NCBI GenBank assembly: GCA_949825065.1
Contig: OX463852.1
Coordinates: forward strand, 16,332,189 to 16,396,188
Reading direction: 5' to 3'
Origin: Odontocerum albicorne
Lineage: Eukaryota > Arthropoda > Insecta > Trichoptera > Odontoceridae
DNA: 64,000 nt
Shown: positions 26,606 through 37,200 of the stretch, one piece after another
Position numbering within the stretch: the stretch's first letter is position 1
Layout: the number at the start of each line of letters is the position of its first letter
The notes under the pieces: generated by a model
Seen by the model: only the letters and a program-made list of their open reading frames with translations
Databases searched by the model: none
Told to the model about the DNA's origin: nothing
Position numbers and translations under genes: made by a program

Positions 26606-27127
26606 CACAGTTTACCTACGGCAGTTACTTAGCATAAATACAACTCATTTTTATGGAAAATAAATTGAAATTCGAAAAAAATATACGCAAATTTATCAAA
26701 TATTAGAAAAAAAAAACCCAAAGAAGGACACAACCAGACTGAGACTCATTTTTTTGATAACATCGATAAACAAACAGGAAACATCCGAGTGAAAAAGAAA
26801 ATAAAAAGTCGGGACTGAAAGGGTTATATATTCACTTAAGTAACCCATTTTCACTGAAATATCCTTAGAAACCATACATTTTACTAAGCCAAGGAGGTTT
26901 TCTTTCAAGATTGTACTTCCTTGAGATTTGAAAGTAACAAATCTTGTTTAAGGTGTAAATTGTGATTGACAATGTATTGAAAAGCTGCATTTCATGATAA
27001 GATGGCGTTTTCATGCACATCTTAACATCTTCTTTCGGATCTTTAGGTGAAGAAATTATCTCAAAACTCTAATATAAAGATATTTTTCAAAAAATGTTTC
27101 TGTAAAATATGTTTTTCTCTCTATAAC

Positions 27128-27240
27128 TGACTACCTTCGGGTTAAGACATCTCTTCTAGTTGGTAAGACACCCATCTTCCGACACGGGGATTGCGGTTTC
27201 GATTTACGTTGATACCCAATTTTTTAACAAAGGTTTGTGT
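27128..27240 (+). mobile_element. tRNA-derived SINE, copy 3, 5' part
   Basis: A-box-like TTCTAGTTGGTAAGACACC followed by B-box-like CGGTTTCGATTTACG and the GATACCCAATTTTTTAAC block. The tail is lost. Confidence 0.65.
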
Positions 27241-27488
27241 TACTAAATAAATTTAATAAGAATTTTATTGATTAATTTATTTTAAATATTCTGTCAATAA
27301 ATGGCCTAGAAAAATATAGTCGGATTAAGTGAATGATACTTTGAAAAAAATAAATGTAAAAAATCAGGAAAATCGTAGAAGTTGTATGAGAAAGTTTATG
27401 GACGTTTATAAGGCAAAAGATTAGTATCACCAATCGAAAATTGAGCATTATGGCATCTCTGTTTACCCCGATAGAGAAATAGTTTATA
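27241..27488. other. AT-rich sequence without recognisable feature
   Basis: About 27% G+C with stops in all frames. I see no repeat shared with the rest of the window. Confidence 0.5.
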
Positions 27489-27642
27489 TTTTTATTTATT
27501 TATTTGTTTATTTATTTATTTGTTTATTTAATTATGTATTTATTTCTTTGTTTTTTATTTATTTTTTATTTATTTATTTACTTATTTATTTATTCGTTTT
27601 TTATTTATTTATTTAATTATTTATTTATTTATTCATTTATTC

Positions 27643-27673
<31 letters not shown>

Positions 27674-27690
27674 TTTATTTATTTATTTAT
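27489..27690. repeat. (TTTA)n microsatellite, imperfect
   Basis: About 200 bp of TTTA/TTTG/ATTT units. It directly precedes the next R2-like copy and is best read as its expanded (TAAA)n tail on the minus strand. The 77-codon frame through it is a Phe/Tyr/Ile/Leu artefact. Confidence 0.9.
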
Positions 27691-27840
27691 TACACATGAC
27701 AAGAAATATACATAATTTGCGAAAAAACAACAGGTAATTTAATTTGGACATACAATTTTAATGAATCTGGGTTTGTTGCCTTTCATTTGTCGAATCCCCA
27801 GTCAACTAGGCTTTTGCCTGTATCTCACTAAGGATATCAA
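27691..27840 (-). mobile_element. R2-like local repeat family, copy 2
   Basis: Holds ACACATGACAAGAAATATAC, AAAAAACAACAGG, TCTGGGTTTGTTGCC and CTGTATCTCACTAAGG in that order. The (TTTA)n run at 27,489-27,690 lies at its 3' side. Confidence 0.8.
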
Positions 27841-28980
27841 TAATGAACAAGTCATGTCAATAATGAACAAGTCATCGATAAATAACAATCACCAAACTTT
27901 GGATATCGGTGAGGATATGTCATATTATTGTATTTCACTTTCATTCAATAGTGTACATCCCTTTAGTGAGAATGTAATACAATCCAGAATGTAATGATAA
28001 GGATGTCAGGTTGTGTGATTTCATATAAACATGAATGTATTTGTTTCTTAAGTATAGATTGTGCCTTAAAAAATAAAGTATTTACTTTCGAAATTAGTCG
28101 GCTATAGAAATATAATACAAAAATACATTAATAATCAGTGTTTATCAATTAATTTTATTTTGAATCTACCATTACATTTCACCAATAGTTTCATTGTTAT
28201 TTAATGTATCAGTTTCTTTAATATTATTTAATGTATTTTCGGAATCAGAAAAGGAAATTGAATAACGTAAATGTAATTTTTTTTACATTTCCGTGTTGCG
28301 AGTGCTTGTTGTTGTATGTTGATAGATTTTGGAATTTCATGCAGAAAGTCATTGTTAGAACCCCGAAATATGCTACTCTGCTCGAATAATACGGACAAAT
28401 TTTCAACCTAGTATTCGGGAGTACAAAGAAAAAAACATGTTCATTAAATGGAAATGTACAAAACACCAAAGTCATGACAAAACAATAACCTATCAATATA
28501 GTCAGAGATTTTGAATATGTGCCACAATAAACATAATTTTGTATATGTGCCACAATACTATAAACATAACTGTCACTTTAGCTTCCACTTAGAACGAATG
28601 AAATAAATGTGTAAAAACTTATGATGATTTAGTAAATTTTATATTTACTAGGTCGTGGCGTGGCGTTGGAACAAGCACATTAATATTTTTACATATTGAT
28701 AGATTGGATTAGATGCTAATATGACTAGCTTTAGGCCGTTTGTTTTGTATAGAGTTATGTAAACATTTAAAGAAATAAAACTTCTCAGTGATAATATTCA
28801 TTTTGGAACCGTAGAATCCTATGTATATTTGGGTCAAACCCATGTCACAACTTCTCAAAAAAAAAAATGTTTCTAAAATGTGTTATGCAAATAAACATCA
28901 CCTATCCTGCAAGTAATTTCCATATCGAAATTCCCAAGAATCTAATTTTACTGTTAAAATAAGTCTACTAAATAACACTA
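27841..28980. other. AT-rich intergenic sequence
   Basis: There are short open frames only. The 102-codon minus frame at 28,245-28,553 has no splice context, no domain and AT-driven composition, so I do not call it a gene. A small direct repeat, ATATGTGCCACAATA, occurs at about 28,515 and 28,543. Confidence 0.5.
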
Positions 28981-28984
28981 TCAA

Positions 28985-29180
28985 ATACACTCCGTCAATT
29001 AACTCTCATTGTTGTCACTAGAGTGTATCCCTAATGACAAGGGTTCACCAGACGGGCATCCTGCGGAATGGGGTCCTATGGGAACCTGCCAGGCTGACAC
29101 TGATCACTGCAACGCACTGATAGGAACCCATGGATTAGCCAAATACCTTCAATAAATCCATTCAATAATCCACAGCAGTG
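28985..29180. other. GC-richer segment of unknown nature
   Basis: Around half G+C in an otherwise AT-rich area (for example GACGGGCATCCTGCGG at 29,051). No frame is convincingly coding, and I do not recognise a family. It could be the end of an uncharacterised retroposon. Confidence 0.35.
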
Positions 29181-29303
29181 ATCATGAATGTTTTTCATTG
29201 CTGAGCCATTTGTTATTTATTATTAATATGAACATTTTTTTTTTCAGATTTAGTTTTGGGATAATATTTCGTTTTTGAATTACTGAAAAATCTACATACA
29301 CAC

Positions 29304-29360
29304 TCGTAAATGGGTCTCCTTCAGCCAAGCCACAGCGTCCGGTGTCAAATCGTGTAGCTC
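29304..29360 (-). other. Candidate coding micro-exon
   Basis: On the minus strand a run of eight T is followed within 15 nt by an acceptor ending CAG. Then come 19 open codons (ELHDLTPDAVAWLKETHLR) and a possible donor GTGTGT. The segment is over 50% G+C in a roughly 30% G+C neighbourhood and has codon third positions rich in G/C, which is why I list it. If no donor is used the frame stops three codons later. I do not recognise the protein and no partner exon is identified. Chance is a real alternative. Confidence 0.25.
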
Positions 29361-29576
29361 CTGTTCGTCTCCAGAAAAAAAGGACTAATGATACTTGGCT
29401 AAGAAACACTAAAGATACCAGAAGGATCGAGATACGGGTTTTTAGTGTATAATATTTTTGTCATCTGGTTTTTGAGATACATTGGTTACTAACATTTAAT
29501 TATTTCTAAGATGTTTCAATTTAAAAATTAAACTGTTTCAAATGTATTGCATAATATGTATTTTTTATTTATTTAA

Positions 29577-29780
29577 CACAAATATACCTAATTTGCGAAA
29601 AAAACAACAGGTTATTTAATAATTTACACACAATTTTAATGGATCTGGGTTTGTTGCCTTTCATTTGTCGTGTACCCAGTAAACTAGGCTTTGACCTGTA
29701 TCTCACTGAGAACATATGTTATAGCATGAAAAAATAAATCGATACTTCTTTCCGATTTTCGATTATATAAAATATGTAAC
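29577..29780 (-). mobile_element. R2-like local repeat family, copy 3
   Basis: ACCTAATTTGCGAAAAAAAC, CAACAGGTTATTT, GGATCTGGGTTTGTTGCC, CCCAGTAAACTAGGC and CTGTATCTCACTGAGAAC are all present. The run TTTATTTATTTAA is at its 3' side. Confidence 0.82.
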
Positions 29781-29789
29781 GTATTTAAT

Positions 29790-30080
29790 GATAGGATGAA
29801 AATGCTATTTCCAATATTGATTCCAAAACTACTGTAAATTATGGATTAACTCTTTTAATTTTAAGGTATTATATAAGACATGGAATTTTTCATATTATAT
29901 ATTATTATAGTTAAGGCATAATATGTTAACTGTAGATAGGATGAAAATGCTATTTCCAATATTGATTCCAAAACGATTGTAAATTATGGATTAACTCTTT
30001 TAATTTTAAGGTATTATATAAGACATGGAATTTTTCATATTACAAATTATTATAGTTAACGCATAATATGTTAACTGTGG
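29790..30080. repeat. 145-bp tandem duplication
   Basis: The block from GATAGGATGAAAATGC at 29,790 recurs at 29,935, with few changes, through TTTCATATTA and ATAATATGTTAACTGT. Confidence 0.88.
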
Positions 30081-30235
30081 AGGTTTAAATGCATTGTTAT
30101 TAGTTTATTCGAACACTGTTAGTTTATCAACTTAATATTATAGTATAACCCTACCGGTTTCAAGATTTTCGCCTCATTATCAGGGAGGACAAACAAGACT
30201 GAATTACATTCGAACTGTTCTGACATATACATGCA
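30060..30235. repeat. Repeat family R3, copy 1
   Basis: The order CATAATATGTTAACTGTGGAG, ACCCTACCGGTTTCAAG, CGCCTCATTATCAGGGAGG and ACAAACAAGACT matches 60,650-60,790. Function and class are unknown; it is probably a transposon terminal region. Confidence 0.55.
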
Positions 30236-31440
30236 TCGAACGGCAAAAAGTCGGGTTGGGGATTGTGAGTGGAAGAATACACGACACAACTTCAACAAGC
30301 AGCAATGAGATTTTGGGAATGTATGTATTTACCAGATTTGGATATTTCTAGGGCCTCTAATTTGTCCAATTTATTTCCATTACTATTGATATGGAAGAAT
30401 TTGAAACCATCGATGAAAAATGTGTGATTTTCTCGGTCATAATGATCAGCCATTTCAGAATAAATTAGGAGGGTTAATCTTAATGAAGACGGATTCATGT
30501 TAGAGAAATCTCTTTTCAAAAGATCTTCATTTCTTTCCTACATATAAATTTTCTAAATTCTTTTTATTTCCTATACTCGTTTATATAAGCTTTATAAAAC
30601 TTTTGTTCCATGGTGGGGATTACTTATAATCACGAATGTCTTAATCCTAGGGTTAGGACTTCAATATAAAATGAAATTTTTCATGATGCAAATATAAGAA
30701 GAAAAAAATATGAGTATTATTATAAAAAATCTAAATCCTTGCACATAAATTTTAAATCTATATCATTATGAATCATTACTGAATGAACCCTTTTCGAATA
30801 ACCATTTATACCTTTTCAATTCTTGGGGTTATTTTCCGAAGAATGACTAAGCATCACTTTGTATTTTAGAAGGACCCTAAGTTTGGTTTCCCTTTATTAT
30901 TTATTTTTGGTAACATAATACACATCTATCTTTACTCCAAATAACTATCTATTGTTATTTTTGGTGAGGTATCCACAACTAATCTCAAAGATCACAATTT
31001 CGGGGCGTGCATCAACTATATTTCTGTAAACAAATCACTTTTCCGAGTGCACTTCACAGTCATTTGGAGTGGCTGATGGTCTTCATTTGAAGGGATTTGA
31101 TCCTCAACGGGATTCAAACCCTCACCCTCAAATGACAGGGGCTTTGCCGCATCAAGGGGTTGACGTTTTTGCCATTTGTTAGTGGCCCTAACCCCAACTG
31201 GTATGAAAATGCAACAGTCATGTTACCAACGGTTTATACCACCCTGTTTATTATACAGGGTTGTCATTACCAACATTCAAATAATTTACGCATTTATTGG
31301 ATTTGACAGAACTGAGGAATTAATTATTGAATTGACTTAATGGCGGAATAAGCAATAAAAAATTTGGAAATAATCAGAATTGAAAGAAAATGAAGTTCTT
31401 GATAAAGAAAGGAGCATTGCAATGATTCGTCTAACATATG
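30236..31440. other. AT-rich intergenic sequence
   Basis: No supported gene. Contains a tRNA-like B-box (GGGTTTGAATCCC read on the minus strand at about 31,105) without a matching A-box or cloverleaf, so it is not called a tRNA. Confidence 0.5.
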
Positions 31441-31720
31441 AAAAATGAATGATGGAATTTTTACAAAAATAATCTATACGAGTATAATTTAAGGTACGAT
31501 AAATATGGGAAGACCTGGAAAACGTAGGACGACCAAATGAATCAAATTCTAAAAGAGGGACAAGTGAAAAGTATACATGATAAGATATATGAAGTGACAA
31601 AAGCGAAAGTATACATGATAAGATATATGAAGTGACAAAAGCAAAAGATGTATGTGAGATCGAATGAAGTGGATAACTGTCATTTTTACTTACCCTAATA
31701 GGGATATGGCGAGATGTTGA
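31441..31720 (+). pseudogene. LINE reverse transcriptase tail, decayed
   Basis: Translated pieces such as MGRPGKRRT, then a VHDKIYEVTKAKD-like piece, then end-of-ORF GIWRDVDDV resemble the extreme C-terminus and 3' end of LINE polymerases with the form GRPRKTW...GMWRDDDD. The frame is broken. An internal direct repeat (AAAGTATACATGATAAGATA at about 31,567 and 31,606) was added. A related fragment lies at 43,490. Confidence 0.5.
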
Positions 31721-32129
31721 TGATGTTTAAATGATAGACTATTTTATAATATTTTCTATTAAGTTTACAACGGTTTGTCATAATTCACATTACTTTTAAG
31801 ATGTGTTGAGTATTGGATATTAAATTGTAATATTTATGAATCACTTATATAGAAATCAAATTCTAATACAAGTATTTATTATTCATGTTATAGCAAAATC
31901 AATTATATTTTAGTTATTAGCGGTATCACTAAAACCACACAATACAATCCAATCATTTCTTACACACGTGAAAATGCAAAGATGAAGCTTTTCAAGTCTA
32001 AGATTTTCATTGAAATTCAATGAAAATGAGTACTAGGCAAAGTATTTTATTTTATTATTTAAAACAATTATTGACATATTGTGTACTCCCAACATTAAGT
32101 TATTATCAATAATAATGAAAAGACAATTT

Positions 32130-32195
32130 GTGTACCGCTGTTTAGAGAGCAGACTCCTCAAGGGCGATCTAACTCAGGGTTCGAACTCACTTTTT
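32130..32195 (-). repeat. Repeat family R7 with B-box, copy 1
   Basis: Read on the minus strand: GAGTTCGAACCCTGAGTTAG, then GCCCTTGAGGAGTC and TGCTCTCTAAAC. The same order is found at 54,425 and 63,685. The B-box-like GGTTCGAA suggests a Pol III derived short element or tRNA relic. Confidence 0.5.
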
Positions 32196-33980
32196 CTTTT
32201 TCTTTTCGTGTCAAATGCACTGTACTACTTCCACTCAGAATTCTACCACCTGGATAGCAGGAGACGTTTCACAAATCAGGTCTTCTTCGGTGAAAGACGC
32301 CGGGCTCCCCGGGCACTGCAGCAAGTGTCGCTTAGACTACTCACCGCAGATGCAGAGTCGACGCATAACGTAACATTCTGCACTTTGATATATTGAGCAT
32401 TATCTCCCTGATTCTTGTTCGGAACCTAAAAATAGTTACCTTGTTGCCTTTGTTCTTCAAGACAGGTAAGAGTCAGGTGGCAATTCCTCGTCAGCCAAAA
32501 TCTACCCACAGGGGTCCGATTTTTCTCTCCACTCGTACGTATTAGCAACAGTAAACGACTGTTCCAGAGTTTCGTGGCCATAATGAAACTGTGCCTGGAT
32601 AAATGTACATAATTATCATCACCTTATGATATACCCTTCATCACGAACATAAGGATGTCATAAAACGCCTTCATCCAAGTCGATTACAGCTCTGCACTCA
32701 ATATTTTCTCCCGTTAGTCCAAAACTGTGAATCTCCCTATCATAGCACCAGCTTATGGTATATGATTGATTTGATTAGCTTCATATACGAATGATAAAAC
32801 AACGCAGCTACGAATGATAAAACAACCCGCTACCATGCGGCATACTCGATACATGACTCTACGGCCTTCAATGAGTCACGACCGAAAGGAGTGGAGGCAA
32901 ATCAACCCCTCAGTTCCAAGTCATTATGAAACCACAAAATTAAGCCATAAGCAACATGACTAAAAAGTAGACTGTCACTGTATCCGAAGACGATCCGTCT
33001 TATTTTTTGCAGATTCCTAATTTTTTTCACGTGATTTATTTGTATTTGACACACATCATTCTCTTAAGGCATCTGTTCTCAAAACTGAGAAATCTTCTAT
33101 GACTTGTGCTTTGGTAATGTGTCAAGATTCAGAGCTGTACAGTAAAATAAATAAGATACAGATACCAAATGATCAACACTAGGTGATAGATAAGTATTTT
33201 ACCAACTGGAACACGTAGATCGCTAGACATGTGCTGACATACGAGTAGGTATTTGGTTACTTTACCTTACGCATTCATTCATCTTATGTTATTCATTCTC
33301 TTCTCTCCCCCGTGTTCTGATAACCACTACCTAATAAATAGTTCTTTAAAACTTCATAATCGTGTTCAATTCAGATCTCTGCAGATATTTTGTAATTCCG
33401 TACGAAACAAGTTTAGACTGGGCACAGTGTTGATTGATTGAAGAGTTAAGTACCTCCCCATCATAACCGGTCCGGCAGCTAAATGGAAACTCGTTACACT
33501 ATGCGATTCAATATCCCCTCACATTAGTATTACGCACGAACGGCAAATTGTTTTAAAGCGGAGTTTTGCATGTGACACAGCTTTCATATACACGTATTTT
33601 CCACGTATCGTTTCGTATATTCAAAGGTAAATTGGGAAGTGGGGAGGGGAATGTTTTCATGCGGGCTAACGTTACTGTTAATTAGTTATCATTTTTATTC
33701 AGAAACCGTCTGCAATTCCAACCCTATCTGGGAATGATTTTGAAATATTATTTCAAACAGCATAATTAATATAGTCTGTAAATATGATATCTTTCATTCG
33801 AACAGTTAGCAATTCACATGCATTTATCTAATTCTGCATTTTTATTTTGAAACAGAGAAAGCCAAAATTGCACAAGGAATAATTTATTTCAGTCTGTATT
33901 CAAATGAGATTTTATTATAATTCACTCTCGTTGAATACAGTATAATAATTCATTGCCACCAATCAATCAAAAATGTTTTT
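32196..33980. other. Intergenic sequence, mixed composition
   Basis: No supported gene. The 105-codon plus frame at 32,079-32,396 covers a GC-rich stretch (about 32,250-32,350) but starts in repeat R7 and shows no domain. A 19-bp near-duplication (TACGAATGATAAAACAAC) occurs at about 32,786 and 32,811. Confidence 0.45.
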
Positions 33981-33984
33981 AATG

Positions 33985-34102
33985 TTACCTTAAGTAAAAA
34001 CTAGACTGGAACCCCTTTTTAAAAATCCAATAACAGCGATAAACGAAACCGATACTTCCAGGCTGAAAGACAGCTGTCTCATCGACTAGGTCACGGAAGG
34101 CA
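33985..34102 (-). mobile_element. tRNA-derived SINE, copy 4, 5' two thirds
   Basis: On the minus strand: GTGACCTAGTCGATGAGACA (A-box region), then CAGCCTGGAAGTATCGG (B-box side), then GGGTTCCAGTCTAGTTTTTA. The tail is missing. Confidence 0.65.
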
Positions 34103-34143
34103 TCTCGAGGGAGATTTTGATGAGACCAATACCAAAGCCTTGA

Positions 34144-34403
34144 ATTGAGAAAATGTCGAATAATACAAGACCTGATGAGAGATGTACGCCTCCTTCTTCT
34201 TATCAAAACCCTATACTAAAAGGAACGAAACCTTTACGAAATTAAACACACAGTATAAACATATTCAAACTGTTTCTTCAATTTTCAATCTTAAAATAAA
34301 TATATATTGAGAAAATGTTGAATAAAACAGGATCTGGTAGGAGATGTACGTTTTTTTCCTATCAAACCCCTACACTAAAATGAAACGAAACCTTCACGAA
34401 ATA
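34144..34403. repeat. Direct duplication of about 95 bp, 168 bp apart
   Basis: TTGAGAAAATGTCGAATAAT to CGAAACCTTTACGAAATTA at 34,140-34,244 recurs with about 15% changes at 34,308-34,403. Confidence 0.75.
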
Positions 34404-34655
34404 ATAGATGGAAGAAAGGAAAAATGGTGTAAATAAAAAAGAAAATCAGAAAGGAGATACGTACCATTACTGACTTGAAACTAAGAGTTTTTTAATCGCT
34501 TTCTGAAACATTCCTATGAAGAAACAAATCTAACATTAGTTGGTAACTAGTTCCAGAGTCTCACTGCATGAATAATGTAAAAAAGAGAGTGGAGAACTGG
34601 GAAAGCCACAAAACAATATCTGCTTGAAAGTAGCGCAAGTCCATACCATAACAGG
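34404..34655 (-). mobile_element. LINE 3' fragment, decayed
   Basis: Same family as the LINE at 25,227: AAACTAAGAGTTTTTTAATC, TTCCAGAGTCTCACTGCATG and GGAGAACTGGGAAAGCCA align with its C-terminal coding end and UTR. The frame is broken (ATGTAAAAAAGAG) and the tail is absent. Confidence 0.75.
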
Positions 34656-35489
34656 AAATAAATACTTTTAAACCATACACTTAATGTCTGATTTTTTTGT
34701 ATAAATACTTTTTCACACATCTAATATATACATTTTTTGACACTCAACAATGTCTAGCTAATTCCACTTAAAAAAAGAAAAATTAAATTAAATTAAACTC
34801 ATCAGATTGAAAGATGCGCTTTTTTATAGGGTGCAGTTTCTACTAAAAAAAATACTCATTTTATAAGATTTTAACACTTACTTGACATTATTATTATTTT
34901 TCTCTTTCAAGTCTAAAATAAAATGACGGATGAAATATATTTCACATTAAATCTGAAACTATTAAAATTCTGTCTAGCTAAATCCTTCATAGGTAAAACA
35001 AATACTTGTCATTCACTGTCTGGCAGTTTAAAAAAAAGTATGGTCCTTTTTATTCTTTCCAGTTTGTAAAATATTAAATTCAACGTAGTATAAAAAGAAA
35101 TACGTTTATGCCTTATTTTTGTTTTTACCACTTTCTAGTTAATACTCGTACAAACATATGTATATCGCTCATTATTTGATATATCATCTCAGTTGATAAT
35201 TTTTTTTATTCAAGTATTATTTCCACCCTAACAGATATTTAAAATGGAGTCTAAATTAGCATCTAAAGAGAGGTTTTGGCTCAACACTCGGCACTCTCCA
35301 CTCTCCACTCTCGGCTCAGTTCGAGCAGACAAGTGACTAATTAAGATTGGCAGCTCTTAACAATGATTAATGTGCCTTTAATGGCCATTTCGACTGTTAC
35401 AAAATGGTTCCAGATAGTGAATTGAGGCCTCCAATATATTACAGACAATTATTTATATTGCAAAAATATCAATTAATTTTATTTACATT
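34656..35489. other. AT-rich intergenic sequence
   Basis: No supported gene. A pyrimidine-rich run (CACTCTCCACTCTCCACTC, 35,290) precedes a TCAGTT initiator-like site at 35,315-35,320, but a downstream element in register is lacking. Confidence 0.4.
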
Positions 35490-35690
35490 TTTTTAACACA
35501 TAAAATATGATCGCTCATTATTAGCTCTGTTGACTCCGGTGTACGATATACTCGTAGGTATTCTCTCTCCTCTTCTTCTCGTTACTATAATTTAACACAT
35601 AAAATATGATCACTCATTATTAGCCCTGTTGACTCCAGTGTACGATATAGGTATTCTCTCTCTTCTTCTTCTCGTTACTATCATTAATTT
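35490..35690. repeat. About 98-bp tandem duplication, one copy with a 6-bp insertion
   Basis: TTTAACACATAAAATATGAT to CTTCTCGTTACTAT is repeated head to tail with few changes. Copy 1 reads GATATACTCGTAGGTATTC where copy 2 reads GATATAGGTATTC, an exact TA to TACTCGTA difference. Confidence 0.92.
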
Positions 35691-35934
35691 GACAATTAAA
35701 ATCAAATAAAAAATAAATCATGTACACATAGCTACCATTTGTTCCAAGTCACTTATCTGATGCGAGTATCAACCGACTATCTTGCTAGTAGGATTCCGTC
35801 ACTTCTTTTTCCATATCTTTGGTCGCCACTTCGGCACTTTCTAGGTTCAACTAGGTTTATCTGGCAATGTACCTTGACTGTCGTCGTCATTGTCGTTGCT
35901 GAGCCTCGTAGTCAATAATCCTCTCGCCATTCCA

Positions 35935-36115
35935 ATGTTAATTTAGTCGCAAAGCGAAGCTGTACGGTGGAGTTTTGTTTCTTTCTTATTTTTAAGCAAG
36001 TGAGCCGATGCCCACCAATAAACTCACTAGCCTCACCACTGTACTGAATCCGATGGCACACCGAAGTAAGACGATCGGAGGAAAAAATATTTAGGACTAG
36101 AAAAAATAAATTCAT
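35935..36115 (-). mobile_element. 3' UTR of a second LINE subfamily, copy 1
   Basis: Shares GCGAAGCTGT, GGAGTTTTGTTTCTTTCTT and AAGTGAGCCGATGCCCACCA with 36,465-36,610. It lies immediately 3' (minus strand) of the reverse-transcriptase remnant at 36,116. Confidence 0.6.
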
Positions 36116-36370
36116 TCAACGTTGAGGAATGGAAATGGATTTCAAAATAATGTTGTATTTTTTTAATTTTCTCTTGAGTGTGAATAAGAATAGCGCACAC
36201 CTGATAACTCTTTGAAGTTCGTTCCACAATCGTACCGAGTGGACTGCAAATGAAGATGTTTTAATAAAGCTGTGGTATATTAATAAGCAAAGCAGTCTCA
36301 TCGCCCGATCAAAAAGAACGCTAACGCTATCTTTTCTACCGATTTTGAAAGAAAAATGGCAAAAATTCAT
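36116..36370 (-). pseudogene. LINE reverse transcriptase C-terminus
   Basis: The 84-codon minus frame ends with SSFAVHSVRLWNEL followed by a basic LKRKLKKY end. This matches the C-terminal VHAVRLWNQL...FKKRLKK of the LINE at 25,544 but is clearly diverged from it. Only the extreme C-terminus is present, so it is a dead copy. Confidence 0.72.
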
Positions 36371-36464
36371 ACAGAAAGATAAAATTATATTGTTTTCTCA
36401 CCTTAGTTACTTGATACAAGGACAGACACCCAATTGCTTTGCTAAAAAACACCTCGCTTTAACA

Positions 36465-36610
36465 ATCAATTCAGTTGGAAAGCGAAGCTGTGGCGTTGAA
36501 TTATATTTCTTTCTTTTTTTTCATTTATTTAAGTGAGTGAGCCATTGCTAACCAGCAAACTCACCGTGCACACAGCTGTACTAGACCAAACTGCATGCCC
36601 AAATGAGACC
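36465..36610 (-). mobile_element. 3' UTR of the second LINE subfamily, copy 2
   Basis: Repeats the GGAAAGCGAAGCTGTG, TTTCTTTCTTTTTTTTCATT and AAGTGAGTGAGCCATTGC blocks of 35,935. No coding part is attached. Confidence 0.6.
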
Positions 36611-36667
36611 ATTGGAGCACACTGACATTTTTTTTTTTTTAAGTAACCACTAATCAAACACGTTAAA

Positions 36668-37116
36668 AACTTGTTTCATCACCAGCCTTCTGTATTGAGA
36701 TCTTGTTTCATCACCAGCCTTCTGTATTGAGATCTTGTTTGATCACCAACCTTCTGTATTGAGATCTTGTTTCATCACCAGCCTTCTGTATTGAGATCTT
36801 GTTTCATCACCAGCCTTCTGTATTGAGATCTTGTTTCATCACCAGTCTTCTGTATTGAGATCTTGTTTCATCACCAGCCTTCTGTATTGAGATCTTGTTT
36901 TATCACCAGTCTTCTGTATTGAGATCTTGTTTCATCACCAGCCTTCTGTATTGAGATCTTGTTTCATCAACAGCCTTCTGTATTGAGATCTTGTTTCATC
37001 ACCAGCCTTCTGTATTGAGATCTTGTTTCATCACCAGCCTTCTGTATTGAGATCTTGTTTCATCACCAGCCTTCTGTATTGAGATCTTGTTTCATCACCA
37101 GCCTTCTGTATTGAGA
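36668..37116. repeat. 32-bp minisatellite, about 14 copies
   Basis: The unit is GATCTTGTTTCATCACCAGC plus CTTCTGTATTGA, with single-base variants (GATCACCAAC, ATCACCAGTC, ATCAACAGCC). There are no unique spacers between units, so it is not a CRISPR array. 32 is not a multiple of three, so it is not protein repeat coding. Confidence 0.96.
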
Positions 37117-37200
37117 TCCCCCCATTATTGTATATTTTAAATCTTGTTTCATCACCAGCCTTCTGTATCGAGATCTCCCCATTATTGTATATTTTAAATC
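37117..37200. repeat. Compound unit next to the minisatellite
   Basis: CCCCATTATTGTATATTTTA occurs twice, separated by one more 32-bp unit. A composite of about 65 bp has begun to amplify. Confidence 0.8.

Noticed and set aside
27504..27737. 77-codon frame rich in Phe, Tyr, Ile, Leu
   Set aside because: It is translation of a (TTTA)n microsatellite.
28245..28553. 102-codon minus-strand frame
   Set aside because: AT-driven composition, no domain and no splice or promoter context; length is within chance for this amount of sequence.
31090..31170. tRNA-like B-box on the minus strand (GGGTTTGAATCCC)
   Set aside because: No A-box at a suitable distance and no stems; left as unassigned.
32079..32396. 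105-codon plus-strand frame with Arg-rich part
   Set aside because: Begins inside repeat R7 and runs through a GC patch; no domain recognised and no splice signals.
35315..35320. TCAGTT initiator-like site after a CT-rich run
   Set aside because: No DPE, bridge or TATA element in register.
36668..37116. Possible CRISPR-like array because of 32-bp regular repeats
   Set aside because: Units are contiguous with no spacers, and the DNA is eukaryotic.
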